DNA of 7,905 bases from Acidobacteriota bacterium (GTDB lineage Bacteria; Acidobacteriota; Vicinamibacteria; Fen-336): NCBI GenBank assembly GCA_003155335.1, contig PMCG01000266.1:1612-9516 (forward strand), written 5' to 3'. The notes beneath the pieces were generated by a model. It was not told where the DNA came from and searched no databases. It saw nothing but the letters and a program-made list of their open reading frames with translations. The position numbers were made by a program, and so were the translations under genes. Below are positions 5,922 to 7,905 of the stretch, one piece after another; positions within the stretch are counted from its first letter, which is position 1, and every line of letters begins with the position of its first letter.

Positions 5922-7905
5922 TGGCCAGGGCAGTCCATGTAGCCCAAGGCGTGCAGCTGCTCACAGTCCTTCTGACTGACGCTCGCCGGTGCACTGTGTC
6001 CCTCGGCTGGCGCCAGCCACACGTGAAGGCCGGGTGCTCCGGTACGCGGCGGCGCGAAGACGTTCTCCGTGCGCACGCCCTCGATCTCCGCCGCGGGGAG
6101 AGCGAATGGGACTGCGGCAGGATGCGCGCCTTGCTCGCCCAGTAGGACGGCAGCCGGGGCCAGCGGGCGGCCGTCGCGCGTGCCGTCGAGCCATATCGGC
6201 GCGCCGAGCGGTGTCACTCTGAAGTGGACCTCGCGCGGCCGGTCGGGTTGCGGAGCGACCGTGAGGCTCAGCTCGCCCGGCCCGGTCTGGACGTGCTGTT
6301 CGTGCGCGCCCAGGCCGTGCGCTTCGACCTGCCCGATCACCCCCTGCGTGTGCAGCCGCACGCGGTACTCGCCGGACCCTATGAAGCGCAGCGTCGGGAT
6401 GAACGGGCTGGCCAAGAACGCGGCTGCGAGGGTCGGACGGGCCCACGCGACCCGTTCGCCTGCCTCGGCGAGGCGATTGGCGCGCTCCAGAGGATCGCGC
6501 GCGAGGTCGAAGTACAGCTCCTGCTGTGCTCCGAAGAAGGGGTCTTGCTCAGGGCTGAAGCGGCGCACGTACTTGTCCTTGTCCGTGCGGATGCCGTAGG
6601 CCACGTAGCCTCGGTGCGTGATCTCCGAGAGCGCCGGCCGTGGCGCTGCCGGGCCGTCAAGCAGCGGCTGCAACGGGCGCCCCTCGATCTCCGGCGCGGC
6701 AGGCACGCTCAGGCCCAGCGCGGCCATGATCGTCGGCACGACGTCGAGCGTCTGCACCTGTTGCGAGACACGCTGACCGCGATGCCGGCCGCCAGGGAAC
6801 TTGACGATCAGCGGCACGTGCACGACCTCGTCAAAGACGCTGCGGCCGTGGAGCCATTGCGCGTGGTCGAGGAACTCCTCGCCGTGGTCGCTGATGAAGA
6901 CGATCAGCGCCTGGTCGTACAGGCCGCGTGCCTTGAGGCCCTCGATGAAGCGGCCGAACTCCTGGTCGCTGTAGGCGATCTCGCCGTCGTACTGCGCGAT
7001 CAAGCGGTCGCGGTCGAGCGGGTCCTTGGCGTCGTCGCGCGGATCAGTGGCCGGGTGGCCGGGCGCCGGATGGGGCTCGTACATTTGATCGAACGGCGGC
7101 GGCGGCGTGTAGGGCACGTGCGGGTCCATCGTGTGCACGAAGAGAAACTGCTTCTGGCCGCGGCGCGCATCGAGCCAGTGCAGCGCAGCGTCGACCACAG
7201 GCGCGGAGCGGACCGTCTTGGAGGGGCGGTCGTGTGGATCGTGCAAACCGGCGAAGAACTCGAAGCCCTGCTCGAAGTGCGTGTCTTTGCCATAGATGAC
7301 GACGTTGGCGATGGCCGCACCGGTGGTGAAGCCGTGCGGTTGCAGTCGCTCCGGCAGGGTCACGAGCTTGACGTCGAGGGCATCGCCGAGCTGCACAACT
7401 TGATGGCGGTGCGGCGGCAGAGAGGTCAGGATCGAGGCCACCGAGGGCTTGGTCCAGGAGGCTTGGGCGATGGCATGCTCGAAGACGACGCTGTCGCGCG
7501 CCAGTGCGGCCAGGTGCGGGGTCGTGTCGCGCGCGTAGCCGTAGGGATTCGTGTGATCGGCGCGCAGGGTATCGACGAGATAGAGGACCACCAGCGGTGC
7601 TGACTGCGGCGCGTTGAGCGCGGGCGCGCCCCAATAGGCCACGTCGGTTTCTCCGGCTTCCTCATAGCCGTGCGTTTCGAAGACGAGCTCGACGTTCCGG
7701 CCGGCATGGGCGGAGAGATCGACGTCCGCGTCGACCCAAAGGCGGTGCTGCGGATTGCGTCGCGGGTCGAGCATCTGCGAGTAGACGCGGCTCTCGCGCC
7801 CCTGTGCCACGACCTTGACGACGAACTCCACCCCGGGGCGCCCATGGCGTGAGGGGGCCATGCCGCAGGCAAACGTCAGATGCGCGCCTGGAGGCACGTC
7901 GACGA
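5918..7905 (-). CDS. Sulfatase-like enzyme of the alkaline phosphatase superfamily (5' end outside window)
   Basis: At least 661 residues, open through the right edge, so the N-terminus and any signal peptide are missing. Numbering from the GTG at 7897: residues 1-98 form a beta-rich lectin/jelly-roll-like domain (LWVDADVDLSAHAGRNVELV). The PF00884 core follows: LYLVDTLRADH (105-115, metal ligand D109), SWTKPSVASILTSL (147-160), FVHTMDPHVPY (253-263), FISDHGEEFLDH (334-345, D337/H338) and WLHG (348-351). Then come the usual C-terminal GIRTDKDKYVRRF segment and an added beta-rich tail (about 500-625) ending in LHALGY. True sulfatases have C/S-x-P-S/A-R; here the matching position is Thr149 with no Arg (T-K-P-S-V), as in Thr-nucleophile relatives. 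It may therefore hydrolyse or transfer phosphate esters rather than cleave sulfate esters. Likely exported or membrane-anchored. Its stop overlaps the HAD start. Confidence 0.85.
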   Translation of the reverse strand, partial: VDVPPGAHLTFACGMAPSRHGRPGVEFVVKVVAQGRESRVYSQMLDPRRNPQHRLWVDADVDLSAHAGRNVELVFETHGYEEAGETDVAYWGAPALNAPQSAPLVVLYLVDTLRADHTNPYGYARDTTPHLAALARDSVVFEHAIAQASWTKPSVASILTSLPPHRHQVVQLGDALDVKLVTLPERLQPHGFTTGAAIANVVIYGKDTHFEQGFEFFAGLHDPHDRPSKTVRSAPVVDAALHWLDARRGQKQFLFVHTMDPHVPYTPPPPFDQMYEPHPAPGHPATDPRDDAKDPLDRDRLIAQYDGEIAYSDQEFGRFIEGLKARGLYDQALIVFISDHGEEFLDHAQWLHGRSVFDEVVHVPLIVKFPGGRHRGQRVSQQVQTLDVVPTIMAALGLSVPAAPEIEGRPLQPLLDGPAAPRPALSEITHRGYVAYGIRTDKDKYVRRFSPEQDPFFGAQQELYFDLARDPLERANRLAEAGERVAWARPTLAAAFLASPFIPTLRFIGSGEYRVRLHTQGVIGQVEAHGLGAHEQHVQTGPGELSLTVAPQPDRPREVHFRVTPLGAPIWLDGTRDGRPLAPAAVLLGEQGAHPAAVPFALPAAEIEGVRTENVFAPPRTGAPGLHVWLAPAEGHSAPASVSQKDCEQLHALGYMDCPGQ

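Noticed and set aside
6224..7603. Plus-strand open frame of 459 codons opposite the sulfatase-like gene
   Set aside because: Antisense shadow: the minus strand has all PF00884 motifs, while this frame has only repetitive Val/Leu/Arg/Asp composition and no family signature.

Overview
The window is GC-rich with many GTG starts and tightly packed genes. It looks like an uncultured, free-living Gram-negative bacterium of the deltaproteobacterial type (Myxococcota, Desulfobacterota or Binatota-like). That placement is inferred from gene style alone and is weak. The window splits into two contrasting halves.

Left part (about 1-1860): an accessory patch of small genes, most of them broken. Reading rightward there are: an intact DUF104 (AF2212-like) antitoxin; a VapC/PIN toxin that has lost a central segment and its reading frame; the first ~30 codons of a REP-associated (Y1) transposase; a short coiled-coil ORF; a second, shorter scrap of the same transposase; and the C-terminal half of a DUF2442 protein. 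Facing them on the minus strand is a hicB-hicA pair in which HicB is intact and hicA carries a stop at codon 4. In both recognisable toxin-antitoxin modules the antitoxin is preserved and the toxin is damaged.

Right part (about 1914-7905): a minus-strand run read right to left, with gaps of 30 bases or less and one 4-base overlap. It holds a sulfatase-like alkaline-phosphatase-superfamily enzyme (5' end outside the window), a phosphoglycolate-phosphatase-like HAD hydrolase, a degenerate-receiver/GAF/HD-GYP protein expected to act on cyclic di-GMP, and a GT87 (DUF2029) integral-membrane glycosyltransferase. The spacing suggests one transcript whose promoter lies beyond the right edge. A working idea is that the HD-GYP protein links a second-messenger signal to cell-envelope work by the glycosyltransferase and the sulfatase-like enzyme; this is inference from neighbourhood only.

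No rRNA, tRNA, CRISPR array or complete mobile element was seen. No gene-free stretch exceeds 300 bases; the longest gaps are about 60-90 bases. I did not find a convincing new multi-gene defence or mobile system. The points most worth a second look are the pattern of toxin decay, the duplicated frameshifted transposase scrap, the extra ~105 residues inside the HD-GYP domain, and the threonine at the expected nucleophile position of the sulfatase-like enzyme.
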